Below are positions 1-12,410 of a stretch of 64,000 nucleotides of DNA, piece after piece (positions within the stretch are counted from its first letter, which is position 1; each line of letters opens with the position of its first letter). The position numbers and the translations under genes were made by a program. The notes under the pieces were generated by a model. That model was given only the letters and a program-made list of their open reading frames with translations. It was not told the DNA's origin and ran no database searches. The stretch is from Pinus tabuliformis (lineage: Eukaryota; Streptophyta; Pinopsida; Pinales; Pinaceae). The stretch lies in assembly GCA_031772625.1 (NCBI GenBank), contig CM062810.1, forward strand, positions 457,689,731-457,753,730, read 5' to 3'.

Positions 1-1008
1 CCTCGGTAGCACAAACCATAATCACTAGTGCTACGCAAATATCTGAAAACCCACTTCACTGTTGTCCAATGCTCCTTCCCTCGTTTTGACATAAACCTGC
101 TCAATACTCCCACTGCATGTGCAATGTCTAGTCTAATACAGATCATTGCATACATCGGGCTACCGACTGCACTTGCATATGGAACATGGGACATGTCCTC
201 TTCCTCTTCTTGTGTCTTAGGACACTGTTCAGTAGATAACCTCACACCTACAGGAATAGGAACCTTCACCGGTTTACTATCCTACATATTAAACCTCTGC
301 AGTATTGTCTCGACATACTTCCTCTGGTTTAACCAAAGCTTCCTCTTTGCCTAATCTCTTTTAATTTCCATGCCCAAAATATAGTTTGCAGCACCAAGAT
401 CTTTCATGTCGAATTTGGAGGACAATTAGGTATTCAAATCTTGGATAATTTCTTTATCATGTCCAACCAGCAACATATCATCCACATACAAGACCAGATA
501 AATAACACAGTCACCAATTAATTTGAAATACACATAGTGATCTGCTTTGTTTCTGGTGAAGCCAAGTCCTTGTATAAATGTATTAAATTTCTGATACCAC
601 ATCCTTGGTGACTGTTTTAACCCATACAGAGACTTCTTTAACTTGCATACTAGTTCTTTCTTACCCTTCACCGCAAAGCATTTAGGTTGCTTCATGTAGA
701 TCTCCTCTTCTAGATCCCCATGAAGAAATGTTGTCTTCACATCCATCTGTTCTACCTCAAAATAAAAAAAAGGTAGCAATAGATAAAAGTAATCTAATAG
801 AAGTTACCTTGGCAACAGGAGAAAAAATATCACCAAAATCAATTCCCGGCACCTGGGAATAACCTTTTGCTACCAACCGAGTTTTGTATTTATCCACTTT
901 TCCTTTTTCATTTGTCTTCTTCTTGAACACCCATTTTCTGCCAGTGGGTTTCCTTCCAGCCGGCAACTCCACCAAATCCCAAGCCTCATTTTTGTGCAAA
1001 GATGCCAT
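1..1008 (-). pseudogene. copia reverse transcriptase region, truncated by window (fossil)
   Basis: Starts with NEAWDLVELPAGRKPTGRKW, the standard N-terminal block of the copia RT, then RLVAKGYSQVPGIDF, then QMDVKTTFLHGDLEEEIYM and the catalytic YVDDMLLVG. An acidic linker between integrase and RT lies at about 1,080-1,330. The RNase H would lie to the left of the window. Family call is very secure from these motifs. Confidence 0.9.
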
Positions 1009-1290
1009 TTCATCAGCCGTGGCCCTTTCCAGAGTTTTCCATCCTTTGAATCTACTGTTTCATAGTTCTGGGATCATCATTCGTAATAAATAAAGAAAAA
1101 TTTAAACAGAAAGCAGATGGACTATACCTTTTTGGCTGCCTTCTTTCTCGAACTGATCTTCTCACAACCGGAGTTTGTGGCTCTTCATCTTCTGATTCCT
1201 CCTCTGCTGTAGAGTATGATTCTTCCTCCATTAGCTCAAACTCTATCTTCTCAGGTTCCTTTGGTTGGCCTTCATGTTTAATAACATCTT

Positions 1291-2010
1291 TCACCTCTTG
1301 AACACCACATCTCGGCTGTACACAACCTTCCTTGTTGCTGCGTTCCAAAGCTTATAACCCTTTAAATCATCCTTATACCCAATAAAGATGCACTTTTCAG
1401 ATTTACTATACAACTTGGTTCGTTTCTCCTTTGGAACATGTACATATGCATCACATCGAAATACCCTCAGATGTGAATGAGAGGGTTTCTTACCAGTCCA
1501 TACCTCTTGTGGAGTCTTATCCTCCAATGCTAATGAAGGTGACTTGTTGACCAGGCAACCTGCAGTATCCATTGCCTTTGCCTAGAATTCCTGTCCTAAC
1601 CCAGCACCACTTAGCATGCTTCTTGCCCTTTCCATCAACGTCTTATTCATTCTTTTTGCAACTCCATTTTGCTGAGGTGTATATGGAGTAGTCTTATGTC
1701 GTGCTCTACCACACTCCTTACAGAATTGTTCAAATTCCTTGCTGCAAAACTCTCCACCATTATCTGTCCTCAGTGCCTTTACCTTCTTCTCTGTCTGATT
1801 TTCCACGAGAGCCTTAAATTCTTTAAACTTGTCAAAGGCTTCAGATTTCTTCTTAAGGAAATATATCCATGTATTCCTTGAGAAGTCATCTATAAATGAT
1901 ACATAGTACACAGAATTACCCAGTGATGGAACCTTCACAGGTCTAAACACATCACTATGCACAAGTTCTAATATATGTTTCGCCCTCTTACCACCAGAGG
2001 GGAAACTCAC
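1291..2010 (-). pseudogene. copia integrase region (fossil)
   Basis: Catalytic core of the integrase: HSDVFRPVKVPSLGNS, then FIDDFSRNTWIYFLK, ALRTDNGGEF and YTPQQNGVAKRMN, which carry the DDE-type aspartates and glutamate. Toward 1,300-1,570 follows the C-terminal part with the WTGKKPSHSHLRVFRC and FIGYKDDLKGYKLWN motifs known from Tnt1-like copia elements. Acts on cDNA ends in the nucleus in living relatives; this copy is broken. Confidence 0.88.
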
Positions 2011-2289
2011 CTGATTCTACTTCCCATATACACAATTTTCATAGAAATCAAAATCCAGAAAGCTATTACTCATACCTTCTACCACACCTTTACCATGTAG
2101 TATTCAAAGGCCTTTCTCTCCAATATGTCCAAGCTTTTGATGCGACAACATGGTCTTCTCTCCAGAGACCACTAGATTTTCTGCTCCACTTTTAGGAACC
2201 ATAGAATTATTGCACCCATCAACAGCTGTGCTACCTTGCAGGTTGTACAAAGTTCCAATCTAAACTACCTGCATCAATACCAGTGTTCC

Positions 2290-2613
2290 CTAAACCATCT
2301 TGCAAGTATCCTTCTCAAACACTGTTTTTACACCTACATCATCCAACTTGCTTACAAAAATTAGATTTCTGGCCAATGTAAGAATATGAAGAACACCCGG
2401 AAGTGTTCTAACCCTTCCACCTTGCAACTTCAACTTTACTTTTCCACGATCAATGATTCTAGCCTTCCTATCATCCCCTAAGAAGACATCACCACCATCG
2501 TATTTCTCATACTCGCAGAACCACTCTCTATGGGGAGTGAAGTGAAGGGATGCACCTGAGTCAATAAAGCATGCCTCATGATCTACATGTGTACTCAAAG
2601 AAGCCAAATACAC
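2290..2613 (-). pseudogene. copia aspartic protease region (fossil)
   Basis: Processing protease of the polyprotein. The catalytic block reads CFIDSGASLHFTPHREWF, the DSGAS form normal for copia proteases, followed by the LPGVLHI and LARNLIFVSKL strands typical of the family. It lies between the gag region and the integrase, as expected. Confidence 0.85.
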
Positions 2614-2639
2614 ATCCCCACCTTCATCTGAGGTGGTTT

Positions 2640-3420
2640 TCGCCTCTGCAGAAGGAGAATCATCAGATCCATTTCCTTTATCAGGAGCTTTAGATTTACA
2701 ATCCCTTTTGTAGTGCCCTTCCTTTCTGCATTTCTAACACACCACCTTTACAAGTTTTCTTGGAGATTTAGATCTCCCGCTAGATTTAGATCTCCCACTT
2801 GACGACTTATTTTTGTTTCTGTTATGGGACTGTCCTCATACAAACAAGGCATCACCATTCTGGCTCTCCATATTTTTCCGTCTCATCTCCTCCGTCAACA
2901 AGGATGAGAGTATTTCATCAAACTGCAAGGAAGTTGCATTGCTACCTATTGCAATAACCAGACTATCCTACGAATCTGGTACAGAACACAACAAACTAAT
3001 GCACTTATCTTTAGCTGAAATTTTAATATCAACAGATGCTAACTGACTTACCACAGTATTAAATGCGTTCAGATGCTCTGTCACCGAGTCCCCATCTCTT
3101 ATCCTTAGGTTATACAAATTTTTCTGTAGGAACAATTTATTCACCAGAGACTTAGATTGGTACAAAGTCCCTAACTTGTCCCACAAAGCCTTCACCGTAG
3201 CTTCCTCTAATACATTCAACAATACTAAATCTGAGACACACTATCGTATTGTGCTCTTTGCCTTCCGATCCAACTTCTTCCATTCTTCATCGGACACTCT
3301 CGTTGGTTTGGTACCGAGATCTACCATGATCCACTAATCTTTATCCACCAACAGATCCTCCATCTTGAGTTTCCACAACTCAAAACTCTGACCATTAAAT
3401 TGTGTCGATCTCTATCTTTC
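2640..3420 (-). pseudogene. copia gag region (fossil)
   Basis: Nucleocapsid precursor region of the copia element. A stretch reading ALWDKLGTLYQSKSLVNK and LRIRDGDSVTEHLNAFN (about 3,060-3,190) matches the gag-polypeptide domain common to Tnt1-type elements, in which a short helical region precedes a retroviral-type zinc knuckle. Basic, serine-rich text and a knuckle-like cysteine cluster lie at about 2,700-2,790. It is not an intact frame. Confidence 0.75.
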
Positions 3421-3541
3421 CACTACTCACCATCTTCTTTCACCACCATAATCGATCTCGCAGATCTCCCATTGAACAAGGTCTACCACAGGCCCGAGCG
3501 AAACCCCTCAGCAACAAAGGCGTCCCCTTGAAGCCAAAACT

Positions 3542-3553
3542 GCTCTGATACCA
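3542..3553 (-). other. primer binding site (initiator tRNA-Met type)
   Basis: On the minus strand the sequence is TGGTATCAGAGC, the widespread plant retrotransposon site complementary to the 3' end of initiator tRNA-Met. It sits just inside the 5' LTR and fixes the orientation of the element. Confidence 0.85.
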
Positions 3554-3555
3554 AA

Positions 3556-3890
3556 TGTAGGTTTTAACCCCATATAGAAATTGCCTGCATACGAATTCTA
3601 ACACAAAAAAAATAAACAGTGCGAGAGCATAACACATAAAACACATATACACAGAGATTTCTCCTGGATCCCAAAACCGAGACTACTAGCTTGATTTTTC
3701 ATTATGTTCCTTTCAATGTTATAATACATATTTATACATGCTAAAGCATCCAATACCATGGACCGAAAAACCATCGCGTCCAAAACCATGGACTGAAAAC
3801 CATCGCGTCCAAAAATATGTGCGAAAATCATGCACAAAACCATAGGTGGGTCTGCTCAACTAACATAGGGTCCAAAACCAAAATTTCCCC
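3556..3890 (-). repeat. 5' LTR of the copia element
   Basis: The inner edge is set by the primer binding site two bases away; the LTR ends ...CCTACA in element orientation. The outer edge is uncertain (about 3,840-3,895) because the partner LTR lies outside the window. Inside it is a two-copy tandem repeat of about 30 bases (3,755-3,814) built on ACCATGGACYGAAAAACCATCGCG-type sequence, possibly a U3 duplication. Confidence 0.6.
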
Positions 3891-5033
3891 CCTCAAACCT
3901 CCTGTGACCTCCCCTCCTCTAAACCTCGGTTAACTACGTGGGCTAGTCATGGAAAGAATATAACACAACCTAAAAAACACTTAAGTTGGATTATAAAACA
4001 AATTACTTTCATTTTCTTTTTAGAGTAATCTAGAATTTTTGCATCATCATGTACACTTTGCATTAGGGTATTTTCACATCATTAGAGCATCAATAGTTTT
4101 TTAGTTTTTGTGAGTGTGAAGTCTATTACAAGAAAAGAAATGGAAACAAGTTTTGCTTTCATAGAAGTTTCTTAGAACCCAAGTAGAAGTTGCTTTTCAT
4201 CGAAGAACAAACAAGTGCATTGCATATAAGTTAGTTTTTCATTAATTTCTTTTGCATCAATGAACACCATGAGTTTCACTTCCGTATTGTCCCTTTGACT
4301 TAAAAATAACATCCACTTAAAATCGAGCGCTAATAAAATAAACTAGAACTTTTTATTTTGTCAATAAGTACACCAACAAGTTTTACGTTATTTAGGGCCT
4401 TGGATTAGGTGAGAGGAAAGTAAACTCTCCAAGGTCACTCTAAATTCTCAAATGTAGAAGTCTAAATAAAGAGTGAAAATCCAATAGCATTAAGGAGATC
4501 AGGAAAGCTCCGTGACTGGGAGTTACGCACGAGGATTTATGAAGATAAGGACGAGAGATACCCCCTCTCTTACTTGTCGGATCTTACCTCATGACTATTC
4601 TGCCTGGCTTCTGACATGAGTTGGTATCTTTAGTTGCCTATCCTAGGGATCTACACAGGTGTCTGCAGAGGGGAATCCCGTGGCACCTGAGGTCGACGTT
4701 GCATCACTTTCAACGGTACTTCTAGAGGGCACCTTTTGCGAAGCTTGGGGGCTTGCACTGACAAAGGCTGTTGTTTGGAGGTCAACGTAACTTCCTCTGA
4801 TACCTTCGCTAGTAGACCTGGGGCATAATTACCCTAGTCTATTTTCAGAAGGCCCGTATTTTTCACTTTATTGTATTTTGGTGTCCAGTCCTAATTACCC
4901 GGAGCAGAAATACTTGGAAATTGTTTGACTGCTGAATTCTTTAGGGACATTTTTAGTGTGTGTTCTGTGCTCCTAGTTGGACTAGCTTTCAAATTTCTTA
5001 AGTCTTTAAGTATATCTTATTAAATAATTCAAA
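3891..5033. other. stretch without a recognised gene
   Basis: About 1.1 kb between the copia LTR and the gag of the Tat element. The first half is AT-rich. From about 4,500 the composition becomes more even and may be leader or LTR of the Tat element, but no matching second LTR was found in the window, so I leave it unassigned. Confidence 0.5.
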
Positions 5034-7200
5034 GTGGCTGACATATCACTTAGACAGTCCTGTAGACTTCATGGGCTTTCACGTGCAAGTCTAGAGCCTT
5101 CTCCTAGAAGGCGTAGGAATGATTTTGCTAGTGGTTTTGAACCAGTGGCAGCTGGCGCATTGGAGATTGATCCTTCACTTGGGGGAATCAGTGTACAAGG
5201 TAGACCTGGTACTACCACAGAGATAGAGAGGAACACACAAGTTCTTTCTCGGGTACTCTTCTAGTCGAAAGATAATATTGAGGTAGAAGAGCTCTCAGAG
5301 TCAGTTGTGGCTCTGAATTCTCCTCTCCCTTCTGATCATCCAGACGTATTGTTATACGTCAGAACTCTGACACACAAGCCTTCAAGCCCAGCTCCACACA
5401 CAAACATCCCTTCAATGACCACTGCTAGAATCATGGCATCCACCACGAGTGATACAAGTATGCAGACTCCTATATCAGTACAAGGGGGAGGAGCTATTTC
5501 CATCCCTTCTACATCATTATTTGGATCTACTGCCAACACATCCTTGTTTGAGTATACTTCGATTTCGTCGACGAGTGTAAGTTCCCAAGCGCATGCATCC
5601 AATTTTGGATTCTTCCCTTTTGGAATGCCCTCTCAAGGTATTCCTTCAGTTCCATTAAGTGTACCATTAACTGCCTCCACGTCCATGATGAGTGGATCGA
5701 CATCTTTTAAGGGTTTTCCTTTTGGAAGTGGTCATATACCACATTCCAATTTGACGGTGGGGTCTATGCCTTTTCCTTTCAAAGGTCAAGGTTCTAATCC
5801 TTTTCAGAGTTGGACTAACCCTATGGTTAGTGGGATTGAAACTGGGAATTCATTTTTCGGCCAACAAGGGAATGTGTCGTACTCCTTATTCAATTCATTT
5901 CGAAGTTTTCCACCCTTAGATAATTCTTGGAACCATTACCAACGGTTGTCCACTGCGTATAATAATTCGTTAGGGGGGGAACTTTGCCGATTACAGAGGT
6001 GTTTCGGTTGGAGTTGGTCAAACTCTGAGTTTTGCTGGACCACAGGGGTCATCTTTTGGTTCAGCAGGTTGTACCAGTCACTTCAGGCAACTTGGTGCCT
6101 TTCAAAATCCAAGTCATTCTTTTCAGACTTTAGGGAACCCCGCCCAATCTGGGTGGAATCCTCAAGGTCCTCCGAGACTTCCTTTTATGGCCACACTCAA
6201 TCTGCCAGATTTTACTAAGTTAACGAATGATCCAATTAGATACAATTTGGCTTGGCCTTTGGTCCCAACCAAAATTCCATCGGATATCCCAAAATTCGAA
6301 GGGAAGAGTGGGGAAGACCCGGGCGACCATTAACTACATTCCATTTATGGTGCTCATCGAACTCCCTCATCAATGATTCGATTAGGTTGAGACCATTCAA
6401 TGCACCTTGACTGGCAATGTGACTAAGTGATATATAGAGTTGCCAGGGGATACCTTTATGTCTTTCACCGATTTGGCTAACAATTTCTTAAATCATTTCC
6501 AATTGCCTGTCTGTTACGAAGCCAGAACTAAACTTCTGGCCAATTTTCATCGGGACATGACTACTCACATTTATGATCATATTCAAGAATGGAGACAGAG
6601 AAAGAGGCTCATCAAAGCCGAAATTCCACTTAAATTATGTCTCAAATGGTTTTTAAAATCATTACAACCCGAGATCTCTAAGGATATTTCTATGTCTAGA
6701 GTTTATACCGAAGAGCAGGCTATCTTTTGCGCCCAGCAGTTAGAGCTGATATATTCTCTGTCTGGGACCCTTCAGAATATCTTTCCTGATGCTCCTAGAT
6801 CCATAGTTGATGTAGCCAAACCGAAGTCAAGCCCGCATGCTAACAGTATTGTTGGATCGACTGATGTGAATGCGGTGAACCTTCTGAGCCAATTGCAACA
6901 GTTGTCTATACAAACTACTTCTTCCAATTAGGCTGCACCGTCTACTACTCCACCTTCTCAACCTTCTTCTATAAACGTCGTTCAAGCTTCTAACTCCAAA
7001 GGAAATAAAAATTCTGATGGGAAGAAGAAGGGACGAGGTAAAAAGAAGAATCAAGATGGGAAGGGGAATGTGAATAAGCCCGACAATAATGTTGGTGAGG
7101 TGGAAAAGAGTCTAAGAAGAAAGTTAAGTTTCCATGCAAGCTATGTAGTGGAGACCATTTGACTCATCTCTGCCCAAAAATTCAAGATGCTTAGCGATTG
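5034..7200 (+). pseudogene. Tat gag region (fossil)
   Basis: Long serine/threonine- and glycine-rich N-terminal part (5,300-6,200), then a capsid-like block: SFTDLANNFLNHFQLP at about 6,460-6,510 and RVYTEEQAIFCAQQLELIY near 6,700-6,755, a pattern known from gag of non-chromoviral gypsy elements. A lysine-rich segment (7,000-7,110) precedes a knuckle-like CKLC...DHLTHLCP (about 7,135-7,176), which fits nucleocapsid RNA binding. The frame is not intact. Confidence 0.75.
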
Positions 7201-7689
7201 TTAGTGTAGCAAGGGTCTTCTAGCTCCCAAGTTTTCTTAACTAATCCTTTCCCCCAAGGGTAGTAGTTTCTTGCTGGCGTGAATTCAAACCGTGGTACCT
7301 CTGCAGGGGGAAACCAGGAGGGGGAAAATTCCTCAAATTTTTTCATGATGGGTTATCACATCAATGTGGCCACACAGTCACATGATTATGGTGAAGTTGA
7401 AACATCCAAGGATAAATCTGTTCCTGGAACTATGGATCCACTTCATATTGAGCGATCCTCTGTTGAGTCTATACCTCAGATAGCAAAAGGTTCCGCCAAA
7501 TGCATGACTATCAACCCTAATACTAGGGTAGCACATAACTACTCCATTGTTGAAGATCTGGCTCAAACTCCATGTGCTATGTCTACTTTAGAGGTACTCC
7601 AGTTGTGTCCAGCTCAATGAAGTGCTATGCTTTCAGCGATAGGGGCAGTTGATCCAAACAATTCTTTAGTGCTCACTTTTGACATGTTC

Positions 7690-8000
7690 AATGTCAAAAA
7701 GAGACTTCCTCATCATATGTCTTTTCAAATAAAGTCTACTTACCGAAAAACTAACATTTTTTGAACGGTTATAGATGAGGGAGCTTCCACATGTGTCATG
7801 TCTATGTCATGTTGGAAGGCCATTGGATCACCTTCAGCTGTTCCTTCACCTACACTCTTGACAGCATTTGATGGTCATTCTCATAGGCCACATGGGATTA
7901 TCCCGACCTTTCCTATATGCGTTGGAGGAAAGGTCGTTAATATTGAAGTATGAATCGTTGATGCCAACCTAGATTACAATATCCTATTAGGATGAAATTG
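7690..8000 (+). pseudogene. Tat aspartic protease region (fossil)
   Basis: The text VIDEGASTCVMSMSCWKAIG, with downstream TAFDGHSHRPHGIIPTFPI and an ILLG-like end, matches the retropepsin fold of Tat elements, whose active-site triplet is normally D-S/T/E-G. It lies between gag and RT as expected. The spacer after it (about 8,000-8,640) is acidic and not recognised. Confidence 0.7.
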
Positions 8001-8669
8001 GATTTAGGAAATGGATGCCGTCGTTTCACTCTATTTCGAGTCCTTTGTTTTCCTCATGAGGGGAAAATTGTTAAGGTTGATCAATTGGATTATTCTCCAG
8101 TTGACCCTCGAGCAAATTCATATTCTACTGTTCCGTTGGTGGATAACCCCCATCAACCTATCAAGAATGTAGGAGTTGGGATGTATTCTTCATTAATGGG
8201 TACATTTGATCTTCCCACTACTATAGCTAGAATCAATGTCATTTCATCTTCTAAAGAGTCTTCAAGAGAAGAGTTATTGTAGACTCGTTATTTTTCAGAC
8301 CCTTGGACCTTGCCTTCACCTACAACCACATTAGATGAAGGACAAGTAGGTGGAATGACATTCCCTATGTCTATAGTAGAGCTTAGATATCAATCTATCG
8401 TTAACTTTGTAGATGACCATCCTACTCCTTTTTCAGAGGAAGAGTTAGATGGTGATGTGGCCTCGACTTGGACCTTTGACTCTACTGCTGCTATGGATTG
8501 CTTAGATACGGTTTTAACATATGAGGAAGCAATCTTAGAAGCAATGATGGGTGTAGATCAACCTTGGGATGACTTACACCATCGTTCCTATTTTCTTCCC
8601 CCATTGTGAGAAGTTGAGTCCAGGTTCTCCAATCTGCTTACTAGCGATGTTTGTACGGTTTCAAACCCT

Positions 8670-9570
8670 TTGGCTCCAGTACACATTTGTGCCAAAGGCA
8701 ACATGTCGGTCATTTCAAAAACCATATCGATAAACATCTATAGGAACCCTAATGTGATAGAAAATATCTTCATCGGAGCTGAGTGTTCCCCTAAAGAGAT
8801 TCAAATTTACATCGACCTCTTCAAAGAGTTTCGGGATGTATTTGCTTGGTCTTATGAAGAAATGCCTGGTATTGATCCATCCATCGTTCAGCATGAGATC
8901 AAGACGTATGAAAATGCTAAGCCGATCCATTAGAAGCTTCGGCCAGTCAATCCTAGGAAACCAGCAGAAAAGCTACAAGGCGGGTTTCATATACCCCATT
9001 CCCCTAACGGATTGGGTTTCTAATCCAGTCCCAGTTGATAAAAAACAAGGAATAATCCGTGTATGCATTGAATTTAGGGATTTGAACAAGGCTTGTCCAA
9101 AAGATAATTAATCCACACCGTTTAATGATCAAATAATTGATAAAAGTGTGGGTAATGAGATTTTTTCCTTCATGGATGGATTCTCCAGTTATAATCAGAT
9201 ATCTATTCGTCCAGAAGACCAGCATAAGATAGCTTTCATCTGTCCCTAGGGTACCATTGCATACAAAATGATGCCTTTTGGTCTTAAAAATGCTGGAGCC
9301 ACGTTTAAGTGGGCCATATCATACACTTTCCACGACATCAAGCATGTCATTGAAGCATACTTAGATGATTTAGCTACTCGTTCTCGAAAGAGAATCGATC
9401 ATCCTAGTCAACTTCGATTGGTTTTTGAGAGATGTCGATTTTACAAGATCTAGTTGAATCCAAATCAATGTGTTTTCGCGGTTACATCTGGTCAGTTGTT
9501 AGGGTTCATTGTATCAATTGAAGGGATTTGAGTTGATCCCTTCATGGTGGAGGCAATATTTTAGTTGCCT
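8670..9570 (+). pseudogene. Tat reverse transcriptase region (fossil)
   Basis: Reads in order DPSIVQHEIKTYENAKPIH, PIPLTDWVSNPVPVDKKQG, IRVCIEFRDLNKACPKDN, DGFSSYNQISIRPEDQHK, MMPFGLKNAGATF and the catalytic YLDDLATRS (about 9,358-9,385), followed by RIDHPSQLRLVFERCRFYKI. These are RT blocks of the Tat/Athila side of Ty3/gypsy; the YLDDL form with the SRKRIDHP sequence after it is typical of Tat. Confidence 0.9.
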
Positions 9571-9699
9571 CCCCCATCTTCCATCCGACAACTTCAAAGT
9601 CTTTAGGGGAAGGCAACTTTCTTGACATGGTTTATAGCGAACTATGTTGAGATAACTAAAGGGTTTATGCATCTGCTCAGGAAAGGAGTTCCATTTTTA

Positions 9700-10021
9700 T
9701 GGGACGACTTTGCGCAATTATTTTTTGATGCCTTGAATTAGGCGTTGATCTCTGCCTTGCTTTTGAGTCCACCCGATTATGGTAGATATTTCCTTCTATA
9801 TCTTGCAATTGCATAATCAACCATAGGTATGGTTCTGGTTCTAGTTCAAGAAGATGATGCTCTCACGGAGCATGTCATTTACTACTTGAGTCGAGGCTTG
9901 GTAGGCCCTAAACTACACTATTCTTCGGTGGAGAAATTAGCCTTGGTAGCCATCCATGCTGTTGAGCGGCTTCGCCATTATATTCTGCTACACAAAAAAT
10001 TTGTCTTAGCGGTGGTCAATC
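9700..10021 (+). pseudogene. Tat RNase H (first, gypsy-type) region (fossil)
   Basis: Follows the RT directly. VLVQEDDALTEHVIYYLSRG, LHYSSVEKLALVAIHAVERL and RHYILLHKKFVLAV match the RNase H domain of Tat elements. The text is interrupted at base 10,021 by the nested chromovirus and resumes at 15,876. Confidence 0.85.
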
Positions 10022-10354
10022 TGTTATGAAACCAGCTCAAGAAAAGATAGAAAAGATAGATCAACGCCTTAGAATTTAGCCTCTTCGAGGGGGCAACCTC
10101 CTTTACATTACATAAATGAACAATTCTTGGATAATTCAAATGCAAAAACCTCCTTTCTATATATAGCAGTCTAAGGAGTCAAAATATAATCCAGCCGACC
10201 TAACAATAATAATATAAAGCCACAGAAATAACAATAGAGGGATTCTATGGGGCACAGTAATAACAATATGGGGGCAATAGGGGCACAACAATATTAATAA
10301 GGGGTATAACTACAATAGTAATGGGGTAATAACTAGTATTATAGGGACCCATCA
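10022..10354 (-). repeat. 3' LTR of chromovirus copy A
   Basis: Same length as its partner and colinear with it over 333 bases. The outer side is the target duplication CAATC at 10,017-10,021; the inner side is the polypurine tract. A TATATA block (about 10,160) sits where a U3/R promoter would be expected. Confidence 0.95.
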
Positions 10355-10370
10355 TGCCCCTCTCCTTCAA
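10355..10370 (-). other. polypurine tract of copy A
   Basis: On the minus strand GAAGGAGAGGGGCA lies immediately before the 3' LTR; this is the usual plus-strand primer position. The same sequence stands at 62,857-62,870 in copy B. Confidence 0.85.
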
Positions 10371-10389
10371 AAAAGTGTTGTCCTCAACG

Positions 10390-12387
10390 CTTGAGTAGTT
10401 CTGGATACTTCTGCATAAAATTCTCATCCTCCCATGTGGAATCTTCAGTGGATAAGTTCTTCCACTTGATAAGATTCTCTGAAATTGACTGATTTCATAG
10501 CTGTTGAGTTCTTGTTTCTGTGATTTCTTCTGGTTCCATTATAATTTTTCCTTCCTCATCAAGTTCTGGCAATATTGTTTGAACTGGGAGCTTGTCGCCT
10601 ATAACCTTCTTTAAACATGAAACATGGAAAACTGGGTGCAATCGAGAAGCTGCAGGAAGCTCCAATTTGTATGCCATAGTACCAATCTTTTGCAACACCT
10701 TGTACGGACCATAATACTTTGGTGATAATTTATTATCCTTCTTAGCTTGCTTGAGGGACATTTGCTTATATGGTTGTAGTCGTAGCAATACCCAATCACC
10801 TACATCAAAACTTCTTTCACTGCGATGTTGATCTGCCTGTTGTTTCATTCTATTTTGTGCCAACACGAGGTTATCCTTTAAGAGTTGGAGGACTTGTTGT
10901 TGATGTTCGATGTGATGTTCCACTTCCTGAACCTTAGGATTTTCTCTTAAATATGATGTGATGGATGGTGGTTGATACCCATAAAGTGCCATAAATGGGG
11001 TCATTTTTGTTGCTGTATGGAAGGAAGTGTTATACCACCATTCAGCCAAAGGCAACCATTTGACCCAGTGTGTTTTTTTATCAGATACAAAGCAAGGAAG
11101 ATATCCTTCCAAACATTTGTTTACTATCTCAGTTTGCCCATCAGATTGAGGATGATAAGATGAGCTATGAGCTAACTGAGTACCAAGACAAGAAAATAAT
11201 TCTGTCCAAAAATTTCCAGTGAAAATGGGATCTCTGTCACTTACAATAATCTTTGGGTTTCCATGTAGCTTTTGAATTATTTCCATAAATGCAGTAGAAA
11301 CTGTACTGGCTTTAAATGGATGTGATAATGCACAAAAGTATGCATACTTGGTAAGTCTGTCAACTACCAACATGATGACATTCTTTCCCTCAGACTTGGG
11401 TAAACCTGTGATAAAATCCATTGAAACCTCCTCCCAACGTTGGCTTGGAATGGATAAAGGTTGTAATAGACCTGGTGTATTAATTGTTTCAACTTTATTT
11501 TGTTGGCAAACCAAACATTCCGCCACAAACTTTTGAATATCTAATTTAAGGCCATCCCAAAAAAATTCCTTCTTAACACTGTGGTAAGTTTTTACAAATC
11601 CTGAGTGCCCTCCTAAGGGAGAAGTGTGCAATTCCATAAGAATCTTTTGTTTTAGCTGGGAATTCTTACAGAGGTATAAGCGATCTTTGTACCATAACGA
11701 ATCATTTTGCCAGCTAAATGTATCAGACGTACTGGAGTCTTGTTGTGACTTTCGAATAAGTGCCCACACTTCTTCGTCATTCTTCCATCCCTGCCTTGCT
11801 TCGTTTATCCAATCTGGTTGGATAATAGAAATGGCACTCAACAATGCTTCCACATCCTCATCCTTTCTTGAGAGTGCATCTGCCACCACATTTTGCTTCC
11901 CTTTTTTGTAGATGATTTCAACGTCATAACCCAACATCTTTGTGACCCACTTTTGTTGCTCTTCAGAGGATAATATTTGTTCTAAAAAGTATTTAAGGCT
12001 ATCATGATCTGTTTTTACCTTGAAGTGTCTTCCCATTAGGTAGGGTCGCCATTTCTTAAGTGCATGGAGTATTGCCAACATTTCCTTCTCATAAATAGCT
12101 TTGCTTAAAAACTTTCCCTTGATTGGACGACTTTCAAAAGCAATGGGTCTTTCATCTTGCATTAGAACAATATCAATTCCATTTCCTGAAGCATCACATT
12201 TCACAATAAAGGTTTTTGTGAAGTCCGGTGTAGCTAAGACCGGTGCTTGGCACATTGCCTCTTTAAGATGTTCAAAGGCTTTTGTTGCTTCTGGAGTCCA
12301 TGAAAATGCATCTTTCTTCAATAATGTTGTTAAAGGTGTTGCTATTCTCCCATAATTCTTAACAAACTTGCGATAATACCTTTTCAA
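10390..12387 (-). pseudogene. copy A RNase H, integrase and chromodomain region (fossil)
   Basis: One long open stretch carries RNase H ([45 protein letters not shown]), the HHCC zinc block (LGGHSGFVKTYHSVKKEFFW ... CLVCQQNK), the integrase core (MDFITGLPKSEGK, VSDRDPIFTGNFWTELF, SSYHPQSDGQTEIVNKCLEG) and the C-terminal GPYKVLQKIGTMAYKLELP tail. Past it, at about 10,390-10,500, lies a chromodomain-like LIKWKNLS...DSTWEDE. In living chromoviruses this domain guides integration to marked chromatin. Confidence 0.9.
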
Positions 12388-12410
12388 CCCGAGAAATCCT
12401 CGCAGATGCT

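Larger units (their letters stand above)
1..3890 (-). mobile_element. Ty1/copia LTR retrotransposon, partial (cut by window start)
   Basis: Parts read on the minus strand, from high to low coordinates: 5' LTR, primer binding site, gag, zinc-knuckle region, protease, integrase, reverse transcriptase. This gag-protease-integrase-RT order is diagnostic of Ty1/copia. The protein text resembles the Tnt1/Tork type (RT block with LYVDDMLLVG near 480; integrase block with FIGYKDDLKGYKLWN near 1,370). The 3' end lies beyond base 1, so the second LTR and any target duplication cannot be seen. The copy is broken in many places and looks old. The assignment to copia is firm; the lineage is an estimate from memory. 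Confidence 0.9.

Noticed and set aside
5336-5602. Minus-strand open frame opposite the Tat gag
   Set aside because: Shadow of the serine/threonine-rich gag text on the other strand.
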